Shown piece by piece: positions 6,803-14,637 of a DNA stretch of 20,192 nucleotides. This DNA is from Candidatus Saccharibacteria bacterium UBA1932. GTDB taxonomy: Bacteria > Patescibacteriota > Saccharimonadia > Saccharimonadales > Saccharimonadaceae. The notes below the pieces were generated by a model, which saw only the letters and a program-made list of their open reading frames with translations, was not told the DNA's origin and made no database searches. The translations under genes were made by a program, and so were the position numbers. The stretch's first letter is position 1. Every line of letters starts with the position of its first letter. The stretch covers positions 1 through 20,192 of the forward strand of contig DDFI01000003.1 of NCBI GenBank assembly GCA_002337095.1, written 5' to 3'.

Positions 6803-7247
6803 GCGTGTCTGATTTCCCTTCTACAAGTGTGCGATAGGCCGTGCCGAGCACGCCATTGACGAACTTGCTGGAATTATCAGAACCAAATGCTTTGGCGAGC
6901 TCCACCGCTTCGTTTATCACGACCTTTGGCGGCACTTTGTCGCCGCGGTAGATCAGCTCAAACAGCCCAAGGCGCAAAATATTGCGATCAATCCGGGCAA
7001 TCTGCTCGATCGGCCATTCTGGCGCCATCGGCCGCAGCTTGTCGTCAAGCTCTGGCGTCGCTTCAATGACGCCGCGCACGAGGTCTTCGACAAACGGCTT
7101 GTCGTCGATCGCGGTCTCATAGCGCTCGAGGTTGCGGCCAAGGATGTGCGCGACATCCACGCCCGCATCTTCGGAGCCGACGCGAAATTCATATTCGTAA
7201 AGGGTCTGCAGGGCGACGATGCGACCGAGGTGGCGGTTTGATGCCAT
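6783..7247 (-). CDS. nusB: Transcription antitermination factor NusB
   Basis: A 154-aa all-helical RNA-binding protein that works with NusE (S10) at boxA in rRNA antitermination. Recognisable elements are the N-terminal HLGRIVALQTLYEYEF, the PEWPIEQIARIDRNILRLGLFEL core and the VVINEAVELAKAFGSDNSSKFVNGVLG motif. It ends at UGA after a normal C-terminus, which argues that UGA is a stop here. No clear Shine-Dalgarno site is present (A-rich AAAGAAAG only). It lies 67 bp after rpmF and overlaps the Nudix gene, so it is probably part of one operon. Confidence 0.96.
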   Translation of the reverse strand: MASNRHLGRIVALQTLYEYEFRVGSEDAGVDVAHILGRNLERYETAIDDKPFVEDLVRGVIEATPELDDKLRPMAPEWPIEQIARIDRNILRLGLFELIYRGDKVPPKVVINEAVELAKAFGSDNSSKFVNGVLGTAYRTLVEGKSDTHAESQA

Positions 7248-7314
7248 AGCGTTTGGTTCTTTCTTTTCTAATGTTCGATGTTAGATTTGTATGTTAAATG
7301 ACGGCAGCGGCGAC

Positions 7315-7458
7315 TTATTTCGCTTTGCCAGATTCGCGCTTAGTAGTGCGCACTTTTACCGGTGATTTCGAGTTGACAAGGCGCGCCAGCTTGAGGCGCA
7401 GGTGACTGCGGCGCAGGCCGGTCTTGCGCGGGCTGCTTTGTTTCTTTGGTTGAGCCAT
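7315..7458 (-). CDS. rpmF: 50S ribosomal protein L32 (47 aa)
   Basis: The product starts MAQPKKQSSPRKTGLRRSH, matching the L32 pattern (MAVPK..S..RR..RRSH). It is highly basic. The zinc-binding cysteines of some L32 forms are absent, so it is the C-minus type. An AAAGGAG ribosome site sits upstream of ATG 7458. It opens the minus-strand unit that continues with nusB. Confidence 0.9.
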   Translation of the reverse strand: MAQPKKQSSPRKTGLRRSHLRLKLARLVNSKSPVKVRTTKRESGKAK

Positions 7459-7505
7459 GGGTAAAGTTCTCCTTTTTTCAGGCTTATCTATAAATCTTGA
7501 TGATT

Positions 7506-7534
7506 ATTATACTAAATAATGCCGACAATCTCAA
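7506..7534 (-). promoter_or_regulatory. Promoter of the rpmF-nusB-nudix-rnc unit
   Basis: A -35 TTGAGA (7529-7534), 17 bp, and a -10 TATAAT (7506-7511). Transcription would begin about 40 nt before rpmF. Confidence 0.7.
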
Positions 7535-7574
7535 GCGTTTACCCGACTCGTTACGCCGCCATTCGTGCCCATTG

Positions 7575-7603
7575 TTGACAATCGGTACAGATAGTGCTGT
7601 AAT
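7575..7603 (+). promoter_or_regulatory. Promoter of the 98-aa membrane-protein gene
   Basis: A consensus -35 TTGACA (7575-7580), 17 bp, and an extended -10 TGC-TGTAAT (7598-7603). It is divergent from the rpmF promoter, and the two share the 200-bp region 7459-7659. Confidence 0.7.
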
Positions 7604-7659
7604 TCTATTAGAGCTGCTAGGCATTCCGGCCTGCATCTTCAACCTTTTGAGGAGTTATC

Positions 7660-7956
7660 ATGATTGAGCTCGTCCTGATCGGCATCGGTGTGTACTACGC
7701 CATCAAGGCGCTGCGGATGCGGCACATGAGCCTTGACACCCTGCGAGCGCACCGCTACAGCTCTGTAGTAGTGTTGGTTGGTACGTTGGTGATCATGGTC
7801 ATGAACCAGCCAGCTGAAGTGTATCAACAACAGTTGCTAGCCGTGGCACTAATACTCCTGCTAGGAGCATCTAGCGCCTTCCACGACGCGATCCGCGTTC
7901 GCGAGGAGGAGCCGGCGCTCATCGAACGCAATCGACGCGTCAAAGCTGGTCAGTAG
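7660..7956 (+). CDS. Small membrane protein, unknown function
   Basis: A 98-aa product. GAGGAG lies 6 nt before the ATG, and a near-consensus promoter precedes it. It has a short hydrophobic N-terminal helix (IELVLIGIGVYYAI), then two closely spaced hydrophobic segments (about residues 34-48 and 58-71), and a charged C-terminus (V-R-E-E-E-P to K-A-G-Q). I recognise no family. A strong terminator ends the unit before the convergent leuS, so it is an independent gene. Confidence 0.7.
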   Translation: MIELVLIGIGVYYAIKALRMRHMSLDTLRAHRYSSVVVLVGTLVIMVMNQPAEVYQQQLLAVALILLLGASSAFHDAIRVREEEPALIERNRRVKAGQ

Positions 7957-7978
7957 GCTCCCCTCGCCAACCCTCTCC

Positions 7979-8018
7979 AAAACGCCCTCCCCGGGAAGTT
8001 TTCGGAGGGGGCGTTTTA
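7979..8018. terminator. Strong bidirectional terminator
   Basis: Stem AAAACGCCCTCC against GGAGGGGGCGTTTT with a two-G bulge. It carries A-runs and T-runs on both sides and serves the 98-aa gene (plus) and leuS (minus). Confidence 0.85.
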
Positions 8019-8042
8019 GTTGTTGGGTTACCACGCAGCTAT

Positions 8043-11000
8043 CTACGCGACGATGCTGACAAGCTTGCGCGGCACATAAATCACTTTGCGCGGCTCGCCG
8101 GATACGAATTTCTGGACGTTTGCATCAGCCAAAGCGGCGGCTTTGATATCGGCTTCACTCGCACTCTGCGCCACCTCTAGCTTGGCACGTAATTTGCCAT
8201 TCACCTGCACAATAATCGTCATGGTGTCGGCGACCAAATATGCCTCGTCCCACACCGGCCATGGTTCGGTGTCGAGCTGGCTATCGTGTCCCAGTTGTTG
8301 CCACAATTCTGCAGCCATATGCGGTGCAAACGGCTGCACTAGCTTGACGAGCGATTCGATCGTAAAGCGCCAATCGTCGTTAAAGCCACTCAGTTTTAAC
8401 TTGTAGAGTTCGTTCACGAATTCCATCTGTGCGGCAATCGCAGTGTTGAAGCTCAAGCGATAGATGTCGTCGGTGACTTTTTTGATAGTAGCGTGTGTCA
8501 GGTGTTGCAAGACCTTGCCGCTCCCGTCGTACGCTTTGCCTACGGCATCGCTACGTAGGTCGCTAGGTGCGAGTACTGCCGACGCGTCCGCCTCTGAAAT
8601 TTTTGCATCCTGCGAAGAATTTCGGGTGCTGCCCCGCACGTCGTCACCCGCTATTTGCGTACTCCACTCCATGTACTCCTGTACCAGCGCCCAGGCACGG
8701 TTGAGAAATCGGTACACACCAGCGATGCCGCGGCTCGACCAGTTGGAATTTTCGTCAATTGGCCCGAGGAATAATTCAAAGGTGCGCAGTGCATCGGCAC
8801 CATACCCGGCATCGATGACTTCGAGCGGATCCACGGTGTTGCCTAGGCTCTTACTCATCTTGCGGCCGTCTTCTGCCTGAATCAGACCATGGTAGACAAG
8901 TTGCTGCACGGGCTCAGCAAAATCCGTCAGGCCCATATCGCGGAACACGTGTGTCCAAAAACGCACGTACAGCAGGTGCGCCACCGCGTGATCGCCCCCG
9001 ACGTACATGTCAAGCGGCGCCCAGGTGTTGACCTTGTCTGGTGCGAACGCTGCCTCGGCATTGTGCGGGTCGGTATAGCGTAGCAAGTACCACGAGCTAC
9101 AGGCGTAGCCGTCCATCACATCGGTCTCACGTGTGGCCGGGCCGCCACAGGTCGGACAGGTCGTGTTCACCCAGTCGGTCTCGCGTGCCAGCGGTGATTT
9201 GCCGTCACCTTTTGGCGCAAAATCATCGACATCGGGCAGTAGCACGGGTAGTTGATCGGCCGGCACGGCCACGGCGCCGTCTTTTTCACAGTGGATAATC
9301 GGAATCGGCGCACCCCAGTAGCGCTGGCGGCTAATCAGCCAATCGCGCATTTTGTAGGTAACTTTGGCGCGTCCGCGATTCTCTTGCTCGAGCCACGCCA
9401 CAATCTGCTCACGCGCCTCACTCGATGCCATCCCGTCGAACTGGCCAGAATTGACCATCGTGCCCTCACAAGTATTTAGCGTAAATACAGAGGCCTCGGC
9501 GAGATAATGCCGCCAGGCGGCACTATGATGTTTCCAATTCGGGCTGATCTTTGCTTCGACTTCAGTTTTACCAAGCCAGACAATTGTATGTCGTCCATCC
9601 TCAATTTCGCTTTTGACCTGCACGGAATCATCTACGACAACTTCATAAAATGCGCCCCAAGTCATTTGATTCTTATTTTTTGTATGGCGATATCCATTCA
9701 CAGAAGTATATGGCGTGACCTGGCGGATAGAAATAATATTGGTATATTCCGTTTCTTCACGGACTTCTCGTCGAATTGCTTCCTCTACACTATTATCTTC
9801 AGGGTCTATGCCACCGCCTACGAAATGGACATGGTTGTCACTTTCGATTTCGAGCAAATATTCACCCTTCGTGTTGCAAATGATAGCATTGATTGCAGGT
9901 CTCTTTATCTGTTCGACATCATTGCGTAGTGCACTCACGCCGTCGTGCCATTCCTCATAATCAGCAACTACTTGTATGATTGGTAGATCAAATGCATTTG
10001 CAAATTCGTAGTCGCGCTCGTCGTGCGCGGGGACAGCCATAATCGCGCCGGTACCGTAGCCCCAGAGTACGTAGTCGGCCACCCAGATTGGGATCCGCTC
10101 GCCCGTGGCGGGATTGATAGCATAACTACCGGTGAACACGCCAGTTTTTTCTTTACCCTCGCTCGCGCGCTCGATTTCGGAGCGTTTGATCGCGGCGTTA
10201 CAGTAGGCGCTCACCGCCTCACGCGTGTCATCATTTACCAAGTCTTTTACTAATGGATGCTCGGGCGCGAGCACCAGGAACGTCGCACCAAAGATTGTAT
10301 CTGGACGAGTACTAAAAACCTCGATCATTCCTTTAACATTCCCTCTAGAAACTTCGTTCTTATCAATATCAAAAAGAATAGTAGCCCCTTCGCTGCGGCC
10401 GATCCAGTTGGTTTGGGCGGTTTTGATTTTGTCGGGCCAGTTGAGCGCGGGGATTTCCTCAAGCAACGCATCGGCGTAGTCGGTGATCTTGAAAAACCAC
10501 TGTTTCATTGGTTTTTTCACCACCAGTTCTTCGCAGCGCCAGCACCGGCCGCCGACCACTTGCTCATTGGCGAGCACGGTTTTGTCCTTGGGACACCACC
10601 ACTGATTGGCTTCTTTTTGGTACGCTAGGCCACGCTCAAATAGCTGCGTAAACATCCACTGCGTCCATTTGTAATACTCAGGATCAGCGGTATTCAGCTC
10701 TCGCGACCAGTCGATACTGGCGCCAACGCGTTTGAGCTGATGCTTAAAATTCGCGATGTTTTCGCGCGTGGTATCCTGGGGCTTTTTGCCCGTTTTGATT
10801 GCGTAATTTTCTGCCGGTAGGCCAAAACTATCCCAACCCATTGGATACAGCACATTATAGCCAAGCGCCCGGCGAAACCTCGCCACACTATCAACAATCG
10901 AATGCTCCATGAAATGCCCGGCGTGCATGCCCGCACCACTAGGGTACGGGAACATTCCCGTCACGTAGTAGGTCGGTTTGGCGCTGACATCGGGCGACAC

Positions 11001-11069
11001 GTATCGCTGATCATCAGCCCAAATTTGCTGCCATTTTGGCTCAATGTCGGTAGGATTGTAGCGCTTCAT
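8043..11069 (-). CDS. leuS: Leucyl-tRNA synthetase with a Nudix-like domain inserted in the editing domain
   Basis: A class I synthetase that charges tRNA-Leu. At 1008 aa it is longer than the usual 800-880 aa. In order: the HIGH motif as H-A-G-H (49-52); a zinc-type segment with C159, C176 and C179; the CP1 editing domain with STRPDT (253-258), GYGTGA (337-342) and PAHDERD (347-353); an inserted domain at about 370-527; the CP1 end VNSGQFDG (539-546); a second C-X2-C in the leucyl-specific region (638-641); KMSKS (737-741); and the anticodon-binding and C-terminal domains. The insert has a Nudix-like box (GGG 418-420, REVREE 434-439). A further S/D/A-rich extra loop lies at about 807-850. 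ATG 11069 follows a TATAAT box by exactly 7 nt, so it is probably leaderless. Confidence 0.97.
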   Translation of the reverse strand: MKRYNPTDIEPKWQQIWADDQRYVSPDVSAKPTYYVTGMFPYPSGAGMHAGHFMEHSIVDSVARFRRALGYNVLYPMGWDSFGLPAENYAIKTGKKPQDTTRENIANFKHQLKRVGASIDWSRELNTADPEYYKWTQWMFTQLFERGLAYQKEANQWWCPKDKTVLANEQVVGGRCWRCEELVVKKPMKQWFFKITDYADALLEEIPALNWPDKIKTAQTNWIGRSEGATILFDIDKNEVSRGNVKGMIEVFSTRPDTIFGATFLVLAPEHPLVKDLVNDDTREAVSAYCNAAIKRSEIERASEGKEKTGVFTGSYAINPATGERIPIWVADYVLWGYGTGAIMAVPAHDERDYEFANAFDLPIIQVVADYEEWHDGVSALRNDVEQIKRPAINAIICNTKGEYLLEIESDNHVHFVGGGIDPEDNSVEEAIRREVREETEYTNIISIRQVTPYTSVNGYRHTKNKNQMTWGAFYEVVVDDSVQVKSEIEDGRHTIVWLGKTEVEAKISPNWKHHSAAWRHYLAEASVFTLNTCEGTMVNSGQFDGMASSEAREQIVAWLEQENRGRAKVTYKMRDWLISRQRYWGAPIPIIHCEKDGAVAVPADQLPVLLPDVDDFAPKGDGKSPLARETDWVNTTCPTCGGPATRETDVMDGYACSSWYLLRYTDPHNAEAAFAPDKVNTWAPLDMYVGGDHAVAHLLYVRFWTHVFRDMGLTDFAEPVQQLVYHGLIQAEDGRKMSKSLGNTVDPLEVIDAGYGADALRTFELFLGPIDENSNWSSRGIAGVYRFLNRAWALVQEYMEWSTQIAGDDVRGSTRNSSQDAKISEADASAVLAPSDLRSDAVGKAYDGSGKVLQHLTHATIKKVTDDIYRLSFNTAIAAQMEFVNELYKLKLSGFNDDWRFTIESLVKLVQPFAPHMAAELWQQLGHDSQLDTEPWPVWDEAYLVADTMTIIVQVNGKLRAKLEVAQSASEADIKAAALADANVQKFVSGEPRKVIYVPRKLVSIVA
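9489..9962 (-). other. Nudix-like domain inserted in leuS CP1
   Basis: Codons for about residues 370-527 of LeuRS. Typical LeuRS proteins run from the LPIxQV strand to the VNSGxFDG motif in roughly 20 residues; here about 155 more lie between. The insert begins INAIICNTKGEYLLEI, carries GGGIDPEDNS then EEAIRREVREET (one residue longer than the canonical Nudix box and lacking the final xGU), and ends around VWLG and WKHHSAAW. The four key REUXEE positions are kept, so metal binding is possible. The DNA is visibly more AT-rich than flanking leuS, which suggests separate origin. Confidence 0.8.
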
Positions 11070-11076
11070 TGGGTCT

Positions 11077-11082
11077 ATTATA
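11077..11082 (-). promoter_or_regulatory. Extended -10 box giving a leaderless leuS
   Basis: Minus-strand TGT-TATAAT, 7 nt before ATG 11069. No good -35 is seen; the extended TGN element may compensate. Confidence 0.6.
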
Positions 11083-11103
11083 ACAGATACGCGCGCAGAT
11101 CAG

Positions 11104-12675
11104 CTAGGTGATGTTACCGCGACAGGCACTGCCAGCACTAAAGTTCTGAGTGTCGCGGCCGCTGCCAACACCCAGCGCGGCCAAATGCCCGGCGTTAGCA
11201 TCATAGTACACGATATAGGCTTCGGTGGTACCACACATAGCGTACTGCACGCTCGTCTCGTCGATTGGTGGCTTGGCAGTTACTCGAGTAGCGCCGAGCT
11301 CGGTGCTCGAATACAGATAATTCTGCACGGCAGCGGCATTAGGCGGCAGCGCACCACGGTGTTCGGCGGCATATTGATTGGCGGCACCGAGTGCCTCGGT
11401 AGCCATATTCTTGGCATCGGCAGTTTTTTGGACTTTTTTGATCCCGCTTGGCTGGTTGTCGCTAAGGGCGCTGCCGAGCTTATCGAAATGCTTCAGCCAT
11501 TCCTCTACCGACACTGCACCACTAGGGGCTGCAAGTGCCACGCGGTTGTCGTAGGCAAGCTCGCTAACAGTAGATACGGTCTCGGATGTAGCACCGTTTT
11601 TGAACGTAGTAGTAGTTTCGATGCGGCGCAATTCGTGCAGCCATGGCTCAACCAGCACATGCACCTTGGTGCTGATATCACCGTTTGAACTGTCGCTGTA
11701 TAGCGGCGAAGATTTGACGCTGTGCTCGATCGAGGCTTGGCTACTCGACTGCGAACCATCGCACGCACGCAGGTCTTTAGATAGCTGCGTATCCAGCATA
11801 TCCGCGCTAAACGCCGTTAGTTTGTCGCTGTCGATCGACACCTCGTAATCAGTCAGGCCATCGCGCGAAGTGCCGTTGTTGGTCGCTTTGACAAATGGAT
11901 GCGCCTTGTATTTGGCTGTCAGATCGCGATTAAGCGTGCCGTCTTTTTGGTATTTTTTGTACGTGTCAATCATGCAAGTAGTGGTTTTGGCCGAGGCTTC
12001 GCTGGCACGACGCATATCGTCTAGGCTGTAGCGTACCCACTTGTTTTGGATTGGCGCAAGCGCCTCGATCACAGCACTTGGAGTGTCACTGTCGCCGAAT
12101 ATCGAATACAGGCTGCGCGCTGCTTGATCAAGGTTGTTTAGACGAAAATACACGTCGCCATTATCGTCCACAAACCCTTGGGCATTGAGTGTGATTAGCT
12201 TGTCGTTGACCAGCAGCTCGAGGCTAGCGTTTTGGTCAGCTCGCGGGTCGACCGTGCCGCGCAGATCAACCACCAGGCGCTTTAGGCTAATCTTCGTACC
12301 GCTGTTTTCGTAGCTATACGACGACGTAATGGTAACTTTTGCCTGCGTGGTTTTGGCCGTAGCGGCCTTTATAACCGCGTCGAGCACAACGTTTTCGGGT
12401 TTTTGGTACTGAGTATACGCATAGGCGCCACCGCCGATCAGCGCCAGCAGGAGCGCAACGCCAAGACCCACAAACAGCCACTTTTTGCGCGATGGACGCT
12501 GCCGACGATCATCAAATACAGGCATCGGCCCGGCCGGGGCAACGGGCTCAGACGACGATGGCGGCGTAATGGCGGCGGGCTCCGGCATAGTGGCGGTTGG
12601 TGCCTCGGTTTTTTCTGGCGCCTCGCCAAGTACTCCCTCATGTTGCTCGTCGGATGGTTGTTGTGTTGGTGTCAT
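11104..12675 (-). CDS. Large single-pass surface protein, unknown function
   Basis: A 523-aa type II membrane protein. A disordered, P/E/A-rich cytoplasmic N-terminus (1-60) ends in a basic patch (R-R-Q-R-P-S-R-K-K), followed by one transmembrane helix (about 66-87). An extracytoplasmic domain of about 430 residues follows, rich in S, T, A and D. The beta-rich start of that domain (VLDAVIKAATAKTTQAKVTI) recalls lipoprotein-type carrier folds such as LppX/LprG, but this is only an impression. Four cysteines in the outer domain may form disulphides. GGAGAGG sits about 9 nt before ATG 12675. It lies 24 bp after the MurF-like gene and probably shares its transcript, which suggests an envelope role. 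Confidence 0.75.
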   Translation of the reverse strand: MTPTQQPSDEQHEGVLGEAPEKTEAPTATMPEPAAITPPSSSEPVAPAGPMPVFDDRRQRPSRKKWLFVGLGVALLLALIGGGAYAYTQYQKPENVVLDAVIKAATAKTTQAKVTITSSYSYENSGTKISLKRLVVDLRGTVDPRADQNASLELLVNDKLITLNAQGFVDDNGDVYFRLNNLDQAARSLYSIFGDSDTPSAVIEALAPIQNKWVRYSLDDMRRASEASAKTTTCMIDTYKKYQKDGTLNRDLTAKYKAHPFVKATNNGTSRDGLTDYEVSIDSDKLTAFSADMLDTQLSKDLRACDGSQSSSQASIEHSVKSSPLYSDSSNGDISTKVHVLVEPWLHELRRIETTTTFKNGATSETVSTVSELAYDNRVALAAPSGAVSVEEWLKHFDKLGSALSDNQPSGIKKVQKTADAKNMATEALGAANQYAAEHRGALPPNAAAVQNYLYSSTELGATRVTAKPPIDETSVQYAMCGTTEAYIVYYDANAGHLAALGVGSGRDTQNFSAGSACRGNIT

Positions 12676-12699
12676 GGTTGTATGCCTCTCCCTGGCAGA

Positions 12700-13998
12700 T
12701 TAATTAGATGATGCAGTGGTGTATTTCGACAAAAATTCGTTCTTGATGCGCATCCACTCTGGCGTTTGGCGCACCAGCTCGATGTCTTCGGTCATATCGC
12801 AGAGCACTTTGACACATTCCTCGAGATAAATGCCGCCCTGCGAACCCTTGACGAGAATGTAAGCGCCTGGCTCGCTGACACTGCGCACAAATGCACCGGC
12901 GTCGATAGGGCTTCGGAATGATCTGACTTGGCAGCCGCGTTGACGAGCAGCCGGAGCAAGGTGCTTCTCGGCCTCTTCGCCCACCGTCACGACCCAGGCA
13001 AGCAGCCCACCGTCGCACATACGGCCCAGCGCCTCGTGCTCTACCTGGCTACTGCTGCCAAGCTCGTTCATGCTGCCCAGCACGGCGATCCGCTGCGGCG
13101 CATCGGCAAAACCATACAGCGTGCGCAGCGCCGCTTCGGCGGCCGCCGGGCTAGAATTGTAGGTGTCGTCCAGGATGACCGTACCGCCAATGCCGCGTAG
13201 TGGATTCATGCGGCCGGGCACTGGTTTGATTTGCTTGAGCGCTTCGGCAATGTCGTCGGGCGCCATACCGATCTTTAGCGCGGCGGCGATAGCGCCAATA
13301 ATCGGGCGCAGGCTGTGCTCGCCGACCACCTGCACCTGCATTTGCTGCGGCTGGGCCATCAGCGGTGAGCTGACCATGCCGGTATACCCCGTATCTGGGG
13401 TAAAATCGCGGATTTCGAAGCAGTTCTCGGCCAGGGCAGTCGTGCCATAGGTAGACATGTTGGGATTTTCGAGGTAGCTAGCGTACTCATCGCTCACGTC
13501 GTCACGGTTAATCAGCACAAAATCAGAGAACTTAGTGACTGATAATTCCTCGCGCGCCACCGCATCAAGCGTCTGAAAAAACTCCATATGCTCGGGTGTC
13601 ACCGCGCTCACCAGCGCAATATTTGGCCGCAAGTAGCTGGCAAATGTCGCTAGGTCGCCGGGCCGATCGGTGCCGAGCTCTTGGATGATGACATTGACAT
13701 CGCTCGGCTGCCGAATGCGCCGCCGCGCTGCCCGAAACACCGAAATCCATGCGCCCACACTACGCAAGCTACCCGGGTAATCGATACCCAGGATTGCAAG
13801 TGGCGCCGAAATATCGGCATTGTGGTTGCCCTCGTGCATCCGCACCCGATAGCGCATGTTGAGGATAGTGCCCAGCGCACGCTTGGTGCTAGTTTTGCCA
13901 ACGCTGCCAGCCACCACCACCAGAATCACCTCTGGGTGTTTGGCAAAATACTTGCGCACGTACTGCTGCAGACGATGGCGGACGAATGTCTTGAACAT
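12700..13998 (-). CDS. murF: Mur ligase, MurF-like (UDP-MurNAc-tripeptide:D-Ala-D-Ala ligase)
   Basis: A 432-aa ATP-dependent amide ligase of peptidoglycan precursor synthesis. The P-loop GSVGKTS is at 31-37. EGNHNADISAPLAIL, the central-domain TPEHMEFF, DDTYNSSPAAAEAAL (the MurF-type DDxYNxxP) and the C-terminal-domain LGSMNELG then VKGSQGG all fit MurF better than MurC, D or E. The N-terminal UDP-binding domain of classic MurF (about 80 residues) is missing: the P-loop begins within 31 residues of the start. This points to a variant MurF-like or MurT/CapB-related ligase, so the exact substrate is uncertain. No ribosome site is visible. The start lies 5 nt after the stop of the upstream 45-aa gene, so translation may be coupled. 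Confidence 0.8.
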   Translation of the reverse strand: MFKTFVRHRLQQYVRKYFAKHPEVILVVVAGSVGKTSTKRALGTILNMRYRVRMHEGNHNADISAPLAILGIDYPGSLRSVGAWISVFRAARRRIRQPSDVNVIIQELGTDRPGDLATFASYLRPNIALVSAVTPEHMEFFQTLDAVAREELSVTKFSDFVLINRDDVSDEYASYLENPNMSTYGTTALAENCFEIRDFTPDTGYTGMVSSPLMAQPQQMQVQVVGEHSLRPIIGAIAAALKIGMAPDDIAEALKQIKPVPGRMNPLRGIGGTVILDDTYNSSPAAAEAALRTLYGFADAPQRIAVLGSMNELGSSSQVEHEALGRMCDGGLLAWVVTVGEEAEKHLAPAARQRGCQVRSFRSPIDAGAFVRSVSEPGAYILVKGSQGGIYLEECVKVLCDMTEDIELVRQTPEWMRIKNEFLSKYTTASSN

Positions 13999-14003
13999 AG
14001 TGA

Positions 14004-14141
14004 TTAGTTTCGATTAACTTTGCGGATTCTGAGTAGACTACCAAGCGCCGCCAGCACAAATAGCCCCACCAGCGCTATCAAAGCAGGCTTTCCGGCCGGC
14101 ACAGCCTCGGCAGCGACAATCGTAAGATGTGATATAACCAT
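14004..14141 (-). CDS. 45-aa single-pass membrane peptide upstream of murF
   Basis: A short frame encoding an N-terminal segment, a P-A-G-K-P linker, one hydrophobic helix (ALIALVGLFVLAALGSLL) and a basic tail (R-I-R-K-V-N-R-N). The positive tail predicts N-out/C-in topology. Its TAA lies 5 nt before the murF ATG. A -10 element TG-A-TACAAT (14148-14153) ends 6 nt before its ATG, so it would be a leaderless first gene of the murF and surface-protein unit. No homologue is recognised. Either a real small protein or a translated leader that loads ribosomes for murF is possible. Confidence 0.55.
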   Translation of the reverse strand: MVISHLTIVAAEAVPAGKPALIALVGLFVLAALGSLLRIRKVNRN

Positions 14142-14147
14142 AAGGTA

Positions 14148-14153
14148 ATTGTA
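14148..14153 (-). promoter_or_regulatory. Extended -10 of the small peptide-murF unit
   Basis: Minus-strand TGA-TACAAT, 6 nt before ATG 14141. The -35 region is poor. Confidence 0.45.
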
Positions 14154-14199
14154 TCAGAGATTGCCAAAAGAAAACACCCGATCGAAACCAGGCGCATTT

Positions 14200-14219
14200 T
14201 TTGGTGGCTCCTCCCAGAC
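14200..14219 (-). repeat. Direct-repeat copy of the tRNA-Phe 3' end
   Basis: A 20-bp exact copy of 14394-14413, which is the last bases of tRNA-Phe with its CCA and the first flanking bases. The copies bound a 194-bp segment. This is the footprint expected of attL/attR after integration at a tRNA 3' end. Confidence 0.7.
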
Positions 14220-14393
14220 ATTGGCGCTTGGGCGCCTCCGCCGCTCACTCGCGCGGAAAAATAGCCTGCGGCTGCTTTTCCGCACTTCGTTCACTCTGCT
14301 GCCCTGGGGTTCGTTTTGCTATGCAAAACCCCCAGTTCAAGCCTCGAGAATGTGACCAAATTTAATACCTCACGACACGCGTGAGGTGTTAAA
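14220..14393. mobile_element. Possible decayed element end at tRNA-Phe
   Basis: This non-coding segment lies between the two 20-bp tRNA-Phe 3' repeats. It holds several palindromes, including GTTTTGC/GCAAAAC near 14312-14328 (the same type of hairpin occurs in the recombinase-flanking repeats). It also holds an inverted 12-bp copy of the tRNA-Phe T-arm (14330-14341 against 14413-14424). No gene is visible. I infer a relic related to the intact element at tRNA-Gly. Confidence 0.4.
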
Positions 14394-14399
14394 TTTGGT
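14355..14399. repeat. 45-bp palindrome overlapping the tRNA-Phe CCA
   Basis: Arms of about 20 bp, one T/C difference at the centre of the stem, and a 4-5 nt loop. One arm ends in the tRNA-Phe ACCA. As RNA it would form a very stable stem beginning at the tRNA 3' end, possibly a processing or termination signal. It is also a candidate recombination site. Confidence 0.75.
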
Positions 14400-14471
14400 G
14401 GCTCCTCCCAGACTTGAACTGGGGACACAAGGCTCTTCAGGCCTCTGCTCTACCAACTGAGCTAAAGAGCC
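14396..14471 (-). tRNA. tRNA-Phe, anticodon GAA
   Basis: A 76-nt cloverleaf with encoded CCA. The acceptor stem GGCTCTT pairs with AGGAGCC. The D-loop AGTTGGTA keeps G18G19, the anticodon loop CTGAAGA gives GAA, and the T-loop TTCAAGT is canonical. Partial copies of this tRNA occur on both sides. Confidence 0.96.
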
Positions 14472-14539
14472 ACAGTATGTGGTGACACACCGCCTATACC
14501 TGCTCCACTATTGTCTTCGCGCGCCGCTCCGCGGACGAC

Positions 14540-14553
14540 GAGCTAAAGAGCCA
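14540..14553 (-). repeat. 14-bp copy of the tRNA-Phe 5' end in its own leader
   Basis: TGGCTCTTTAGCTC is repeated exactly in the transcribed leader, about 80 nt upstream of the genuine 5' end (14459-14472). It reproduces the 5' acceptor strand and the first D-stem bases. Confidence 0.7.
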
Positions 14554-14590
14554 AATTGGGCATGATCTGATACGTAAGGTGTTAACCGTT

Positions 14591-14619
14591 ATTATACTAG
14601 AGAAGATCGCCCCGCGCAA
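14591..14619 (-). promoter_or_regulatory. Promoter for tRNA-Phe
   Basis: A -35 TTGCGC (14614-14619), 17 bp, and a -10 TATAAT (14591-14596). The leader before the mature tRNA is about 113 nt, unusually long. Confidence 0.65.
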
Positions 14620-14637
14620 GGTATACTAAGGCACAGG

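Noticed and set aside
6783..7247. UGA recoded to glycine
   Set aside because: nusB ends at UGA exactly where the family ends, and no gene here needs an internal UGA.
9507..10628. Plus-strand frames opposite leuS
   Set aside because: They are antisense to conserved LeuRS codons and have no recognisable domain.
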